Assembly: GCF_020085105.1 (NCBI RefSeq)
Contig: NC_058051.1
Coordinates: 17,830,455-17,894,454 of the forward strand
Length of the DNA stretch: 64,000 nt
From: Siniperca chuatsi
Taxonomy: Eukaryota; Chordata; Actinopteri; Centrarchiformes; Sinipercidae
Direction of reading: 5' to 3'
The notes under the pieces are model-generated. The model was not told the DNA's origin. It made no database searches and worked only from the letters and a program-made list of their open reading frames with translations. Positions 37,006-51,087 of this stretch are shown piece after piece; the stretch's first letter is position 1; every line of letters begins with the position of its first letter. The position numbers and the translations under genes were made by a program.

Positions 37006-39381
37006 CCTTACCTCTCACATGGACTCATACAAAGAACTATAAAAGAATCCCTGATGTTCATCGACACATTTTAACAGCAGAGAAGAATATCTCTCTATTT
37101 TTTAAAGAATGGGGTTTACTTTCCTCACATACAGGAATTGAGATTTTTTGGTAGTTTTTTGACAGTCTTACTTTCTGTTGCAGAGGTGCTGACTTCTTTT
37201 TACTGTAATAAAGCAAGAAAAGCAGAACTGAAACTACTGACTTTTTCTACAAAAATAAAAGCAAAATAAGAAATATGTGTCATTCATTTTCTCTGTTTTT
37301 TTGCATATTTCAGCCTTAATATCTTTATTTTATTTCTGAATAAAAACTCATGAAATATTTTTTGATGCAATTTTCAGTGTTTGAGGGCTATATTATACTT
37401 TTTGTAAACAGTATTCAGTACAGTTTGACACCTATACATTTAAAATGTGAAACAGTTGGTTGGCTTATATGCAATATTTAACAAGTAGAGGACATAAAGA
37501 GGAAGTAAAAATGATTTGGGTTACACAGTATCGATGCTGCACAGTTTACCAGTAATGCACAGAGAGAATAATGAATCCAAGTTTGGTATACACAGACATT
37601 TGCATGCCTGCTCATGGACACTGGGATAACAGAAGCAGATAGCAGATAGAATAACAGAAACAAATGAATGAAGGAGTATGTTTATATGTTTATGTGTGAG
37701 TCACTAGGTGAATTCATGTGGTCCATAAACACAAAAAAGTGAATCACAAACTTAGCACGGCAGGCAACTTTAAAAGAAGCCCTTCATCGTCTGTCTATTC
37801 AGCCGATAGAAATCCACATGCTGAGGGTATCTGTTCTTAGGTTTAACTCAATTGAAATGTCTCAAAACTAGTGTTGAGTTTCAAAATCCTGACATCATGC
37901 TGTTTGTCAGTCCACACACACACACATTTGGCTAAACCTTTAATTTGTTAAAAAGCTATTATCTTTCCTCACTGTTTGAATTGGTACCCTTTAGCTAAGT
38001 GGGGTGTCTGTAATTTTTTCCTTCATTCTCTGATACCCACTTGTAGGTAAAAGAGAGGATTTTTTTCTGAAGCCTGCACAGAGGTTGTCTTAAGTGTAAC
38101 TGAGTCTCTTATTATACAGCAAGGTTTATGCTAAAAAAGGAGCATGGGTCACACAGTGTATCCCTTTACTCCTTTATTTTATCATGCATAATTCTTCTTT
38201 CTATAAAGGTCACTGCAGTGCTTGGTAGGCTAGGCTATGTAGATTAGTTTGTTATGCCTCTCAACACGTTACCCTGTGCCTTGTGTTTGTTTTACTTCCA
38301 CATGCCTAATTGTGTTGACAGATGGAGTACAGTAAAGAAACAGTATGGCTGAAAATATTAACGGCAGTAGGTTTCCTTTCTGTTTATAGGGACTGCCTCC
38401 TTCTCCATATATGTCATATATGGATATATTTTTGAATTGGTGTCTGTAAACTGGACTAGCTGCAAGTTAACTGCAGAAATAAGATGAAGTAAAGGATTTA
38501 ATGCCAAAATGCTATGTACATTATACATAAAAATTGTCTTGTTATTCCTCACTCTATTTTATTAGATGTAAGAATTGTTTATGTGAATATCTTCAAATAA
38601 AATGAGAGTGTCACTAATTTCAAATGGTGGATATCATCCTGTTAAACACAGTTCTTAAATCAGCTCACCGTAAACAGTTATTACAAACTATTAATGCATC
38701 TTACTGGCTAAGACAATATTGAAGACCCTTGCAGTGCTGTGTTTGGCTGTAAGTAAAGGTATATAATGGAGAGCAGCCTACAGAATGTAGGCCAAACCCA
38801 TAATCAATTCAGCTCATTAAACACATTGACAGGCTGAAGCTCCCCAGTGGCATCTTTTCTCATACGTCCACCTCCTCTCCTCAAAGTCCCACTCCCACTC
38901 CACCCCCTCTATTATTCAACAAAAACTACTGATCCAACAAAAAATCTTGGTCGTCCAACACTATAAACTATGTTTACCAATTTACATCGAAAGCAAGAAA
39001 AAGATATTTCTTATAAACAGAATAACCTGCTGTGTGTGCTATTAATTAAGGAGGTTAATATAGAGGGCTTTTTCATCACTCCTGTCCTGGGAAAGGGCTT
39101 CCCCTCCTCCACACACACACTCACACATACACATAAATATACAGATGTGCACACAGTGCATAGACAGGTTTCTCCTATGGAACCTGGTGTGCTATAAAGA
39201 AAGTTCAGGTTGACAGGCCATTAACTGGGCTGTGTTTTAGGTTACAAATCAGCTCATACTGCAATGGGCAAATGTTCACAGCATGTGAAGCATTCACTCG
39301 GTCTATTTGATATTGCCTCATGCAACATACAATCACACGTGCGCTTGTGTCCATCAAAATGACAGGCCATAGAAAAGAAAC

Positions 39382-39400
39382 ATATATATATATATATATA
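39382..39400 (+). repeat. (AT)n microsatellite
   Basis: A run of about nine AT units, with a shorter TATATATA run at 39408. Confidence 0.85.
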
Positions 39401-40465
39401 AAAACCTATATATATGGTAATATATTAATTTTATTATTTTCTTGTGGTCACTTTGAATCATTTGAGAAATGTTGCCTACAAAATGAAAGCATAAGTCAGG
39501 GCAACAGCAGGAATAAAACACACACATGGTAAGATGGGATAAACCACATATGTGTGATATAGTTGGAATATTGGCTGTCTTGGCTGGCTTAAAGAGAACT
39601 GGAGTGAAGCTCCTGTTTAATACATAGCTAATCAAGCCAATCAGTGGATCAATACCCATCAGTATCTGAAAGGCTGCCTGGCTACTGTCCTTAGCTGACA
39701 TACCGGAACCCAGCCAACTGAGACGGCCAGAGGGAGCATTATACTCCTGCTAATATATGTCTGAGAGGAGAATCAGATCACCCACTGTGCATTACTTTGG
39801 TGTTTAGCGCTGCTGGAGAGGCAAAGATGGAGAGAGATCAACACAAGAGAAAATGTGTGGGAAATGAAATATGAGAGGGGCAAATAATAGAGAGGGAAAG
39901 TGAGAACAAACTCAAGCAGCAGTGATGAGAGCAGAAGGGAAAGACAATGAGAGGAGAGACAAACATTTTCAGCTACTAGGGGAAGTGTTAGACTCTGTGA
40001 AATGGCACTAATAGAGCGAACGTTTGTACTTGTCCCACTCTATGTTAAACCAGAAGTCAAGAGCGTTTTGCTCTCCTCTCTCTTCCTCACTCTCTGTCTC
40101 ACTTTCACCCTTGCTGGTTTTATAAATATACCACTTCGCTTTCTCAGTATGCCAGAGAGAGCATAAGATTCACTTAAATAGAGAAGCGGGACACAAAACC
40201 ATTGAGTAGGTGAGGGTCGATAGTCAATTAAAATATACCTTCTGTAATGGACATAAGAGCGGCCGCTCCACTGGTGCTTTCATCAATTTACATTGTATAT
40301 GGAACTTTTAGGTTTTCTTTCTCATGGCTTTATTCGCTTTATTCGAGCACCAAAGAAGAATTGGATATATTACAAAATGTATGCTTGATTAACTTTGCTA
40401 TGTTGTAACACAGGACCTACAGTAAGTTGTTGGATTTCATGAAAACAGTCACTGATTTAAATTTT

Positions 40466-40548
40466 GATGATCATTTTCTGCTCAGTTCTGTGCGTTCTGA
40501 ACATACAAAGTATATTGTTATGGTCAAAAACACCATAGATACAAATCA
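40466..40548 (+). repeat. Dispersed repeat, copy 1
   Basis: This 83-base block holds TTCTGTGCGTTCTGAACATA, CAAAGTATATTGTTATGGTC and AAAAACACCATAGATA. It recurs at 43691-43774 in the same orientation with roughly 10 differences. The family is not recognised. Confidence 0.75.
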
Positions 40549-43500
40549 CTTGTCCAAACAACTGATTATTGGTGGTTATCATTATGAGACAAATGGATCT
40601 AAATCCACTATTAGAATTGCACATCTTTTTGCCTTCGTATTGTATCACATGAGAAAGACACACAGTAGCTTGAGGTCATCATAAATATACTATTATTGAT
40701 ATTATCATCAAGACCATTATTATTCATAACAGTTTTATTTTTTACAATTATTTTGAATGATGAAAGTATCTCTATAGATATTCTCTATTAATCTGTTTAT
40801 ATTCACTGGCAGTCCTTGTGAAGGGCATAGCAAGCGTTCAGATCCATATTTCCTTTAACAATGGACAATTTGCATCTTCGTTCAGTCTTTTTCCTTACAC
40901 TGGTAGAAAAAACACAGGCTTTATACAGACAATTGAGTATAGACCACCATGAGTAGAGACCACACTACAGTGAAGAGGCTGAGGATTATCTAAATCATAC
41001 ACACACATTTGTGACTAGTTGAAGAAGTTAGAGGAAGTAGAGGAAGTGGAAGAGGTTGTCTGGGGGTAAATATGTATTAAGACATTACAGTGAGAATCTA
41101 TTTGACCAAGGCCTGCATGTGTATTTCAGTCAAACCTCAGCCCCTGCACTGTGAGGCTCAAAGGTGAGCCAGTAATAACATTGAAATAGAAAAACATAGT
41201 GAAAAAAACAAACAGTTCAATTATACAGTGTCTGATGACACAAATAAGTTAAAGTTCTCATAGAAATGATATTTCCTTTTTGATTTCTTAATACTTCTAT
41301 CCTTAGTCCCTGGAGCATATTAAACCTAAGAGACTACTACTATACAACTTTAGTTTCTTGGATTAATTCAGCAAGCATACACTTCCGATTCCCTGCTACA
41401 CAGGAATCTGTACATGGCAGAAGCTTGTTTTAAAGCAGAAGCTTTAGGCATTTTAAGACATCATTGAAAGCAGCTGTAACTCTTTGATACATTGTTTACA
41501 TGGCTACGTGTGTTCACCACCAGCAGTGGGTTAAAGTCCATTCACTTTGTGGCCTTTAAGTTTGATAGAACCACAGGTGTCTGTCCTGACAACAGATGTG
41601 ACCCATAAAGGTGTATGTTCACAGGCAGTGTGTGTACACGTCAGTGTTTTTATGTGGTCAAATGTCCGGCGTGTGTGTATGAGCGTGTCAAGTGTCGTCT
41701 TGTCTGTGTTGTGGAGTACAGCAAACACGTGTTTTCCTTGGTTGAGATGATCCTGATGTGCCATCCTGTTGGTTTCTCCAAGAGGGTGTTTTTGTCTTGA
41801 CAGAGTGTCACTTCAGTAGTGTGCTTGGTAACAAGAGTGGAAAAGACGGCAGTACAGACGAAGCTTTCAAGCCACATAAAGTCACATAGGTGTCCCAGTA
41901 CACAAGAAGAGTTCAGAAAAATACAAGTACACATCAGAGTACAAAGCAAAGGAGGGTGTGGGCAGTGTTTACTTTCATTATCATATTTTCCTTCCCAACT
42001 TTTCCTCTCTGCCATTCCAAGTAACTGGTCCTGGCTGATTCTGAAGCTTATCTCATATGTCAACACATGCTTGTAGATCTCATCTCTAGTGAGTGTACCA
42101 GGGCATTCCTTTCAGTTTTCTTTGTTTAATACACTATATGTATGTGTTGAATATATACACAGGCTGTAAACAGTGTGCTAGGATGGAATAGAATATAGAG
42201 AGCACCATAGTCGTTCTGGCCTGGAGTCAAGGAGAGCAGTGTTTTAGATAACTGCTACCACATTGTCTCTAAAAGCTATACACTCAGCTTGTGTGCATCT
42301 AAAAGCTCTCTATTTCTCTCACAATCTCTTTGTCTCTCTCATTCTCTCTCTCTCTCTCTCACATACACACACACATGCACAGACACCACTACACACAGAG
42401 TGATGGACCTATATATCAGAGATACAGAAGGGCACTCAGACAGTCCCTTAGAGCATTATGATACACTTCACTGAGCAAAAAGTCTGACTGGCTGACTGAC
42501 TGTTTGGATCTCTGTGCATCCACTGGGCTGGCAGCAGATAGTAGCTGTTTGCTTTCACTATGATACACCGTTACTGGGTTGTGACTTTAAAGCTGAAGGG
42601 AGCGGGACATTAGTTAACATCTGAACTGTGGATCACAGGTTCAGCTATGCCTGTTCTGGAGTCAGTGTGGCTTTGGACTCTCATTCCCGAACCTTCCCTG
42701 TTTCCTCCCATGTTTAACTTGCTTTTACTTTCTCAATCTTCCTTACATTAGTGATAGTTAACAAATCTTCTCATGGACACATAACCGCCTAAATACTTCA
42801 CATGGATTGCGACTCAGCAAAATTTCAGATAGCAATGGCAAGAAGATGCATATGCAAAGCATAACACATACTTCTAAAACAAGACACGTCTTTCATACAG
42901 TATATTGCACATAGCGCCAGTACCTCTACAGATATAGGAATATATTCATGTCAATTGGCTTTTTAAGTATTATTCATACTAATTCATGCTACAATGAATA
43001 CTTCAAAGGACATGCAGCACTACAACAGCAGAATAGCATCTGTTTGATAAAAAGCTGATAAAGGACACATAGCCGAGGTCCTGCATTATGCGGGAAAAAT
43101 CCACCAATGGAATGAATGTTCAAACTGCATGAGTACCAAAAGCATTTCTTTTACAACCCAATATACAGTATGCCAGGTGGTGGCACATTTCTCTTCTGTG
43201 ACCTGATAATTGAGCTAGCAACACTTGTTGCAATAAAATCTAATAGTGAAATAACAAAAAAATATTTTTTGTTGTTTTTAACAAGTTTACTATTTTTGAT
43301 CTATTGTTTAAGGGGAGAAAAAAGAGGGCAAGACAGGCAAAGATTAGTTATCAGCTTGATTAGGTAGGAGAAATCAATGTTACCTGTATTGCTAATGAGC
43401 TTCTGGATATCACAAGCAAGCTTACTGCAGACTTAAATGCTAACATTGCTTCTTACCACTATCCAGCAAGACTGAATAATACAAAGCTGGCATTGCTGGT

Positions 43501-43690
43501 ATGACAATAGGTGGACCTTAAAGGTGTCATGGATTAATTTTAGTTGATCACTGAGCTTTTTCTTTGGTAGAGGGCCTTGAGAAAAACTGTAATTTTAAAC
43601 TTTTTGAGTAAATACCATAAAAAATACATTAATTATACATAAAACTACTTAACTTTGCTTCCATAAATCTTAAACTGTGTTTTAATGTTT

Positions 43691-43774
43691 GATGAATCAT
43701 TTTCTGGTCAATTCTGTGCATTCTGGACATACAAAGTATATTGTCATGGTGAAAAACATCATAGATAAAAATTA
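43691..43774 (+). repeat. Dispersed repeat, copy 2
   Basis: Direct copy of 40466-40548, including ACATACAAAGTATATTGT and AAAAACATCATAGATA. Flanking sequences beyond the block do not align well, so this is not a larger segmental duplication. Confidence 0.75.
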
Positions 43775-45072
43775 GCTTCAGACAAAACAACAAACTAAAA
43801 ACTCATCCTTGTTTGCTCCTTAATCTCATTTTATCTACTTCTACAAACATGGAATGCTATGAAGTCAAGAACAGCAATATTTTTGCTGGGCAGCAGTGTC
43901 AAACTGAACACTTCTCACTGTCTATTACAGTGGACCTGGGTGGCAGCTAAAGAGACACTTAAAGGTGCAGTTAAGAGAATGGAGATATAGGCACTCACTC
44001 AGAACGCTATAAAGAAAATATTCACTATCTTTCTTTCTACATCAGGTATTTTAACCATAAAACACACACACATTCATCATATTACTAAAAAGCATACATT
44101 ACAACAAATCAAATGAACACACATCAATAAATAAACAAGACATTCACTCTGTTTAGAGAGACATTTCTTCAGTCCACCTGCTAGCCTGCATTGGCTGGAA
44201 ACAAAACAGGTAGAGTCTTGAGAAAGTGTACATACTGTAAATCCACTTGAGCGTCATCAAGGAAAAATAACAGGAAAAAGAAGGTGGTTTGTTATTGTGG
44301 TCCAGAATTACAGCACAGCACTGTCATCTATCTGTTGGTCTCTACAGAGGCCACTATCTTGTACTAGACAATATCTAGTGCAGGCCCAGGGAGGAATGCT
44401 AGTGCACTCAGGGTTTTTCTCTGACAGAGAAAGCAACAAATGACCATTTGGCCAAAAGCATATTAGTATCGCTCTCTCTCGCTCTCTGTTGCTCAATTCA
44501 GTTTTCCCCTGACAGAACAGCTGTGATCTTGGTGATTTAGTTTTTTCTCTGAGTCAGGACCTTGGCAGTTAGAGCAGCAGATTGAAGTTGCTCACGAATG
44601 CTGATAATATGGCCTGTTTTAAATCACAAGTTCATATGTTAAGTTACGGTTAAAAATAAAGGTTACGCTGATCAAAAGTTTTGTTATCGTGCATCTTCTC
44701 CCAGCGGCAGTTTGAGCAATAAGTTAGAAACTAGTGTTACCTTTACGGTGTTAATATTGATTATTACTGGTTAGGCTACTGTTTTGCTACTGTTGCGAGC
44801 AGGACGACTACTGTCACATAGGTAAGACTAACTCCATGCAGACACTGACAATGTCCTAAATAAGCCGGGTGGCCGTTCTATGATATGTGCCATAGGATGT
44901 GGGAGAACATGATGTCCTGTCTACTGACCTTTTCTCCAAGTTAATCTCACTCATCTGCTCTGGAGTCACAAACTGGGCACCATAGTTGGTCAATACAGGG
45001 AGTCATACCTTCATCCTCCTGTTACAGTCCCTATAGACCCCAGCTGAAGTTAACCATCTACAGTAGCTCACA

Positions 45073-46575
45073 TTATACATCTGTACGCATCTTAGTGATG
45101 TTTACGTAGTTAGTGTTAGCCAGGGTGCAGTTTCCTGTTTTCATGCTCTCTGGTCTTAACCCCTCAGTGCTGTGGTTATCAGCCTCCTGGATCTCCACAT
45201 AGTCAGATTTACTGAGAGTGGATCCACTGCCGCTCCGACCACTCTTCTTCAGATCGTCAACTGAGCTGGCTTTAGGCACACTTGGGATATTAAGATACTG
45301 TGCCTGTTCCTCGCCCTCCGTCTCTCTGTGGTAGAAGTAGTTGAAGTTTGACACGATGACAGGTACAGGCAGGGCAATAGTTAGCACACCGGCAATTGCG
45401 CAGAGAGACCCCACAATCTTTCCTCCAATGGTTGTAGGGACCATATCTCCGTAGCCCACGGTAGTCATGGAAACCACGGCCCACCAAAAGGCCTCAGGGA
45501 TGCTGCTGAACTGGGAATGTGGCTCATCTGCTTCTGCGAAGTAGACAGCACTGGAGAAGAGGATCACACCGATAAACAGGAAGAAGATGAGGAGGCCCAG
45601 CTCACGCATACTGGCCTTCAGAGTCTGTCCCAAGATCTGGAGCCCCTTGGAGTGACGCGAGAGTTTAAAGATACGAAACACCCTGACTAGACGAATGACA
45701 CGGAGAATAGCTAAAGACATAGCCTGCTGGCCTGCCTGGCTGTCCTCTGGCCTCTCTGCTAGCTCTGTGCCCAGGGTGATGAAGTAGGGGATGATTGCCA
45801 CTATATCAATGATGTTCATGATGTTGCCAAAAAATCCAGCTTTACTGGGACAGGCAAAGAACCTAACAAGGAACTCAAAAGAGAACCAGATGATGCAGAG
45901 GGTCTCCACGATGAAGAAAGGGTCTGTGAAATAATCCGAGCCGCTATAGGTAGAGGTGGCATTGGACCTAGACTGGAATGGAGAATTGTAAATCTCCACA
46001 TCATCATTTCGGAAAACTGGCAATGTTTCCAGACAGAAGCTGACGATAGAGATAAGAATCACCATGACAGAGATGATGGCAATGATGCGAGCAGGACCTG
46101 AGCTCTCTGGATACTCAAACAGCAGCCATACTTGTCTCTGAAACTCATTCTCTGGCAGAGGCCGCTCCTCTTCCTTTATGAAACCTTCATCCTCCCTGAA
46201 GATTTCCATAGCCTCCTCACCCAATTCATAAAATCGGATCTCCTCAGAAAAAATGTCCAGGGTCACATTAACAGGCCGGCGCAGCCTCCCTCCTGATTGA
46301 TAATAATACAGAATAGCATCAAAACTTGGCCGATTCCGGTCAAAAAAGTACTCGTTCCTGAGAGGATCAAAATACCTCATCCTTTTCTTGGGATCCCCCA
46401 GCAGCGTCTCTGGAAACTGAGAGAGGGTCTTGAGCTGCGTCTCAAAGCGCAAGCCTGAGATGTTGATGACGACCCTCTCGCAGCAATCATGATCTGGCTC
46501 TGGGTCGTACTGGTCATGAGGCTGACCCGGATGTGCTGCGGCTTCGTCCGCAGGGTCGCTGGTAGCAACTGTCAT
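45073..46575 (-). CDS. kcna2: kcna2, Shaker-type (Kv1.2) voltage-gated K+ channel subunit
   Basis: Axonal and synaptic delayed-rectifier pore subunit, 500 aa, intronless coding region. The start [14 protein letters not shown] is the KCNA2 signature. The T1 domain runs from about residue 34. S1 is near 163-184. Asn205 (NAT) is the expected S1-S2 glycosylation site. S4 Arg are at 292, 295, 298 and 301, the filter TTVGYGD at 371-377, Val379 just outside it, and the PVP hinge at 403-405. The tail [19 protein letters not shown] is nearly the mammalian one and ends in a class I PDZ motif (binding PSD-95-type scaffolds). [10 protein letters not shown] near 455-464 also matches KCNA2. All key residues are present. 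A second fish kcna2 copy elsewhere in the genome is possible, so an a/b suffix cannot be assigned. Confidence 0.96.
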   Translation of the reverse strand: MTVATSDPADEAAAHPGQPHDQYDPEPDHDCCERVVINISGLRFETQLKTLSQFPETLLGDPKKRMRYFDPLRNEYFFDRNRPSFDAILYYYQSGGRLRRPVNVTLDIFSEEIRFYELGEEAMEIFREDEGFIKEEERPLPENEFQRQVWLLFEYPESSGPARIIAIISVMVILISIVSFCLETLPVFRNDDVEIYNSPFQSRSNATSTYSGSDYFTDPFFIVETLCIIWFSFEFLVRFFACPSKAGFFGNIMNIIDIVAIIPYFITLGTELAERPEDSQAGQQAMSLAILRVIRLVRVFRIFKLSRHSKGLQILGQTLKASMRELGLLIFFLFIGVILFSSAVYFAEADEPHSQFSSIPEAFWWAVVSMTTVGYGDMVPTTIGGKIVGSLCAIAGVLTIALPVPVIVSNFNYFYHRETEGEEQAQYLNIPSVPKASSVDDLKKSGRSGSGSTLSKSDYVEIQEADNHSTEGLRPESMKTGNCTLANTNYVNITKMRTDV

Positions 46576-46692
46576 GGTGGAAGGAGATGGGACCTGCAGG
46601 TTTCAGAAAGGATGGGGCCACGTCGGGCCACGAGGAGATAAAGGCTCCACACGCTTGTGGGTTCAGGTACAGGCAGATTGGCCTGCAAAGAG
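46576..46692 (-). other. kcna2 5' UTR exon portion with splice acceptor (predicted)
   Basis: On the minus strand, TTTCTATCCTGTCCTGTAG is followed by CTCTTTGCAGGCC, a good acceptor at 46693-46694. The kcna2 coding exon is then joined to a more distant 5' noncoding exon, as known for mammalian KCNA2. ATG context is CCACCATGA, with A at -3. Candidate donors lie at about 47696 (GGGAG/GTAACT) and 48959 (GAGG/GTAAGC). Inferred. Confidence 0.5.
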
Positions 46693-48689
46693 CTACAGGA
46701 CAGGATAGAAAGCAGAGAAAGGCTACAACAATGAATGTGATGAGCAAGAAATCTCATACTTTTGAATCGATTTATTAATTGCATGCATATTCAACAACAT
46801 CACTGGCATATATTTTTGAACCATTCATTTTTTTAAACGTAACATCGTCACAGACTAAAATTGACAGTAATTCCCAGAAATGCTGTGTTACTTCAAGACC
46901 TTCCTGCAAACAGGCAAGAGCAGGGCAGTTGAAAATAATAAAGGGGGGGCAGAACCATTTGAGCAAATTGGCTCCATTGTGTCTATGTGTATTAGGTTAT
47001 GAGTTCTCTCTCATATGAGCACACTGCACGATCAATATGCTAGCCAGTAATACTGTATCAGCTCTCAAAGGGTGCAATTACAACAAACAAACCTGATTAT
47101 ATGCTGAGTGCTCCATACAATCTCTGATGACTTTCCTCTCTCTGTATGTGTGATGTGACCAACATTCTCTCCCAAAGCCGAGAAAAACTTCATCAAGTTA
47201 TTGATCAAATTAATAGTTTATCAGTAAATTATATTTAGAAATGTTTAGCCAGTGGTAGCCAGCCATAGCCAGTGGTTGACATAGCCCACTGCATTACTGC
47301 AGAGTTGTTTGAACAGTATATAACCCTCAAATTTCATAGGCCACTGCACAAAAGTTGCATGTATGAAGATGTACGCCTATAGTATTGGATACTAGGACTA
47401 TTTTAGGCCACACATTTTTACTTTAGAGACACAAATATAAGTGTAATTTGGCAGTGAAAGCAACAATATCGGAATAAAAACACAAAAGTCCTACCTATTT
47501 GCACTGGCACGTGTAAGGCTTGTTGTCCTCTGATGGTACTGCCTAAAGGGCCCAGCAGAAGTGTCAGGTCAAAAGTCAGCCCCCACAGTCAAAGCAGCCC
47601 CTTTCTGCCAGCCATATATCACCTGAAGCTCCGGCTCTGCAGCAACGCAGCAGTGGGAGTGGGAGAGGGGACAAGGCGTGAGGATGCAGGAGTTACCTCC
47701 CACGCCTCAGTGACCAGCAGATACATGTTGTAATAAAGCTAGCTACAGGTTGAAGCTGGTGGGGGGCGATGATGTTGTGGTGGGAATAAACTGCTTTTCC
47801 ATTAAAGCAAATCTTAAAATGCTGGCATCAGCAACATATGACGCCCCCACTTCAGAACAATACGCCGCCGCCTGCAACAACAGCAAAGGTAATCCTCTAG
47901 CCTGGTATCTGCAGAGACTTATTGGGGAGGCGCTGCTGTCAGTAGCCTATTTCTACTCGCAAGCACCCATGCTTCGGCAGATTTAATCTAAAGCGAAATC
48001 ACCTGTTTGATCCCGAAACAGGTGCCTGAAGATTTTTGCATCTCTGTGTTTTCCATTTTATCGCATGTAAATTCCACCATCTTTTTTTCTGATGGGGAAT
48101 ATCCATATGAAGACACCAATGATGCACATTAGTAACAAATGGAATCATATGGTCACAATCTATTCCATAGAATAACGCAGTCCTCTGATGGCGTTTTTAA
48201 CACTTGAACTATTTTTTTTTTCATAAATTTGAGAAAAAGCAGCCACGTTCATGCACTGGGATATTCAAACATTAAATGGCAGTGCTGTAGTTGATTGGCA
48301 AGCGCGAGTGAGTTAAGTTTGGAGTGGCAAGTGCCATACATGCTCAAGCCATTTGTAGCCCTCCCCTGTGTGGATCATGGACAGCCACAATAGACTCCAT
48401 GCACTAAACAAAGCAGCATAGCATTATCTGTCGGACTACAGCATAATGTCAGATAATGGCATGCAGGAATTCACCCTGATTCTCTTGGTGCGCAGACGCA
48501 TGTATGTTTATCCAGTTTGTCTCCTCTTAACAGGTGCCTTGAGATCGTGAGTCCATTCCTTCATATCTGTCCTTCTTCCCTCATTTGACTAATCTATCCA
48601 GTGGCTGTCATCTCATCACGACCAACTGTTTTTGAGCTGCCGGTTCTTCCCATGTCTCTCATATTTCACCATAATTCACCATAGTTGAG

Positions 48690-48840
48690 ACGCGTGGGCT
48701 GCAGTAGGGTATCGCAGCGCATACTAAGAGCTTCTTGCGCGCCTCGCCCCATCCCTCTGCGCTCCCCCTTCCCCGACACTCCTGTCCTCACTGCTCCACA
48801 TTAAAGGGGAAGCATCGCCCACCACTGGGTTGAAACGGTT
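48690..48840. promoter_or_regulatory. CpG-enriched block, possible kcna2 promoter
   Basis: Local GC and CpG rise (GACGCGTGGG, ATCGCAGCGC, TTGCGCGCCTCGCCCC, CTGCGCTCC) against an AT-rich background, about 2.1 kb upstream of the kcna2 ATG in minus-strand sense. It would suit a 5' exon or promoter joined to the acceptor at 46693. No TATA element is obvious. Confidence 0.3.
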
Positions 48841-49583
48841 TTCAACAAAACATGCGCCCCTCAGGAGAGAACAAAGGACAAAAAAAAACAGTTAAAGGTA
48901 GAAACTGACAAGATGAAGATAGATTTTCCTAAAATGTTGTAACTGACTTCGTGGCTTACCCTCTGCCCATGATGCATCTACACTTGACAACATAGCCTAC
49001 ATGCCCACATACACAATGCCCACACAAACATGTAATGCTTTCTTTTGGTCTGGAAGAATGCCAGGGGAAAATGAGAAAAAGAAATACTGTAGGACAAATC
49101 TTCTGAACTGAAATGAAGGCAATGAATTGAGAGAATGAGGGATAATGACACAGCAGCTGCAGAAATTCTGTGACCACTGTGTGAACAGGTCAAGTCCCAG
49201 GTCAACCTGCCTGAGCTATTCTAGTAACCCAAATGAGTCATTTTATCAGATTTTCCCATATCTTATGGATTGAGTGCTTGGATGTGTGCAGGTTTGAATG
49301 GCTGCTGCAATTGCCCCCATGTCTGTGTTGGGATAATCTGTTTGTGTGCATGTTTGTATGTTTGCTTTGTTATGTTTGTCTGCACAAATATAACAATACA
49401 GTATGCGCTCAAACATTATTATAGTAGAACTGTGTGAGTAAAATGTGCGTGCCACCTGTGAGGTCCTTAGTGTATGCAAGATTCAGAGGCAGTACAATTT
49501 GTCGAGTCGCTAATTATGCTCTTATCATTTACAGACCTGCATACTGTATCACAACTGCCCATACCTATTAAGCACATGCAGGC

Positions 49584-49604
49584 ACACACTCACACACACA
49601 CACA

Positions 49605-49656
<52 letters not shown>
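49584..49656 (+). repeat. (CA)n microsatellite with interruptions
   Basis: A CA run of about 73 bases, interrupted by CT near 49590 and by GA at 49605. The last 51 bases are perfect. Confidence 0.9.
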
Positions 49657-49659
<3 letters not shown>

Positions 49660-50825
49660 GACTGATGCTAACAGCTCTTAATGCAATCACAAACTAGATG
49701 AAGTTCAATGATTATACAGTCAAATGAACTGGTACAGTTTTCCTGCAGACAGTCTTCCCTGCCCTCCTTTCCTCCACTGCTTGAAAGTGGGCCAGGTGAA
49801 AAAAACCCACATATTTCTTCAGGCAGAGAACGGAAATCGCACATGAAAGAAAAAGAGACTCCACAACTCCCTGAGGAATACCACGTCCTCCCTCATGTGT
49901 TCTCCTTGCGCTGCCATTCTCTACAGCCCAAGGATAGGTTCAACGTGATATCCAGTCCTTCTTCCATTCAAAATACCAGAATACTGATTAAGATGATGAC
50001 ATGGGACCACAGGGACTGCAGCAGTAGCTCACTCTGCACAGAGCTGATCGACACTTTTGCATAAGTCGGCTGATTGATGGCCAGAAATCCTCATCGTCCG
50101 TGAATGTAAATGAAGAAAACCCAATTCTAAATGGAGGGCAGCTAAGAGCCCAATTACCAATATTCAGTGCTGGGTGTCAGCAGTGTAATGATTCATCATC
50201 CACCACCACATTCACAGCAATCATATATAACAGTTTTACTAGAGGGACAGGGAAGAGGGCACTTAGAGTATGGGATATAGGATTGAGTTTGTTGGGACTG
50301 AGGGAGAGGTTAGTACTCTGTTTACTGCAATGTTTTATTTCATTCTTGCAACTATTTCACATTTACACTTTGCATACACTTACAATTTTCACATCATATT
50401 TCATGTTAGAATTCAGTGTTCATAACCATGATCTTTTCCTTAACTGCAACCAACTGGTTTTATTTGGTTAACCTAAACCATACTGTAACCCTATGAATGA
50501 TCCCTTAACCATACTATACCTGAGCCATAATTTAACCTCATCATACCTGAACCATGTTTTCAGTTGCCAATCCCAGACATTCTGGGGGACCCTGCTCCCC
50601 AAAACAATAGAAAAACACTTGTACTGAATTTTGCAGATAGTGACAATATGTCTGATAAAGAGAAATGTTACTCTGAAATGGACAGGTGCATGCCTGTCGG
50701 GTAACACAACGGGAAGCTGTAGTTTTTCAGTGTGTTTTTCCAACTCAGGCAATTAAGGTACTTTAAAACCCTTAGCACCTGACTGCCACAGTTTACTCCT
50801 TCTCTGAGTAATAGCTCGTAACTTA

Positions 50826-51087
50826 CGGGGCGACTGTGGTGTAGTGGTAGAGCGGGTTGTCCACCAATCGGAAGGTCGACGGTTCTATCCCCTTCCTCAC
50901 CCCACATGTTGAGGCCTCCTTGGTAAAGACACTGAACCCCAAATTCCTCCAGTGTGTGAATGACTTACTTCCTTTAAACTGATGAGCAGTTGGCACCTGT
51001 CATCAGTGCGTGATTGTCATTTGTAGTTGAAGCACTTGGAGTAGAAAAGACTAGAAAGGCACTATATAAGTACAGTCCATTTAACTC
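50826..51087 (+). repeat. tRNA-derived SINE
   Basis: The head is tRNA-like with polymerase III boxes: A-box TGGTGTAGTGGTAGAG and B-box GGTTCTATCCC 30-odd bases on. The body holds TTGGTAAAGACACTGAACCC and GGCACCTGTCATCAGTGCG-like blocks. It ends in a LINE-shared tail AAAGGCACTATATAAGTACA followed by GTCCATTTA. This is a familiar fish SINE layout, and the element appears nearly full length. Confidence 0.75.

Larger units (their letters stand above)
33450..45072. other. kcna10-kcna2 intergenic DNA, right part
   Basis: No supported gene. It holds GA, TG, CA and TA microsatellites (33568, 36502, 36942, 39382), a two-copy dispersed repeat (40466 and 43691) and otherwise plain AT-rich sequence. The kcna2 3' UTR probably occupies the rightmost part, but I could not pick a convincing polyadenylation site. 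Confidence 0.55.

Noticed and set aside
49708-50064. A 118-codon plus-strand frame, and a 138-codon minus-strand frame at 41650-42066
   Set aside because: Neither has a recognisable domain, splice context or codon pattern. The lengths are within chance expectation for 64 kb.
50826-50900. Possible tRNA gene
   Set aside because: A and B boxes are present, but the sequence does not fold as a full tRNA by eye and is followed by a SINE body and LINE-type tail.
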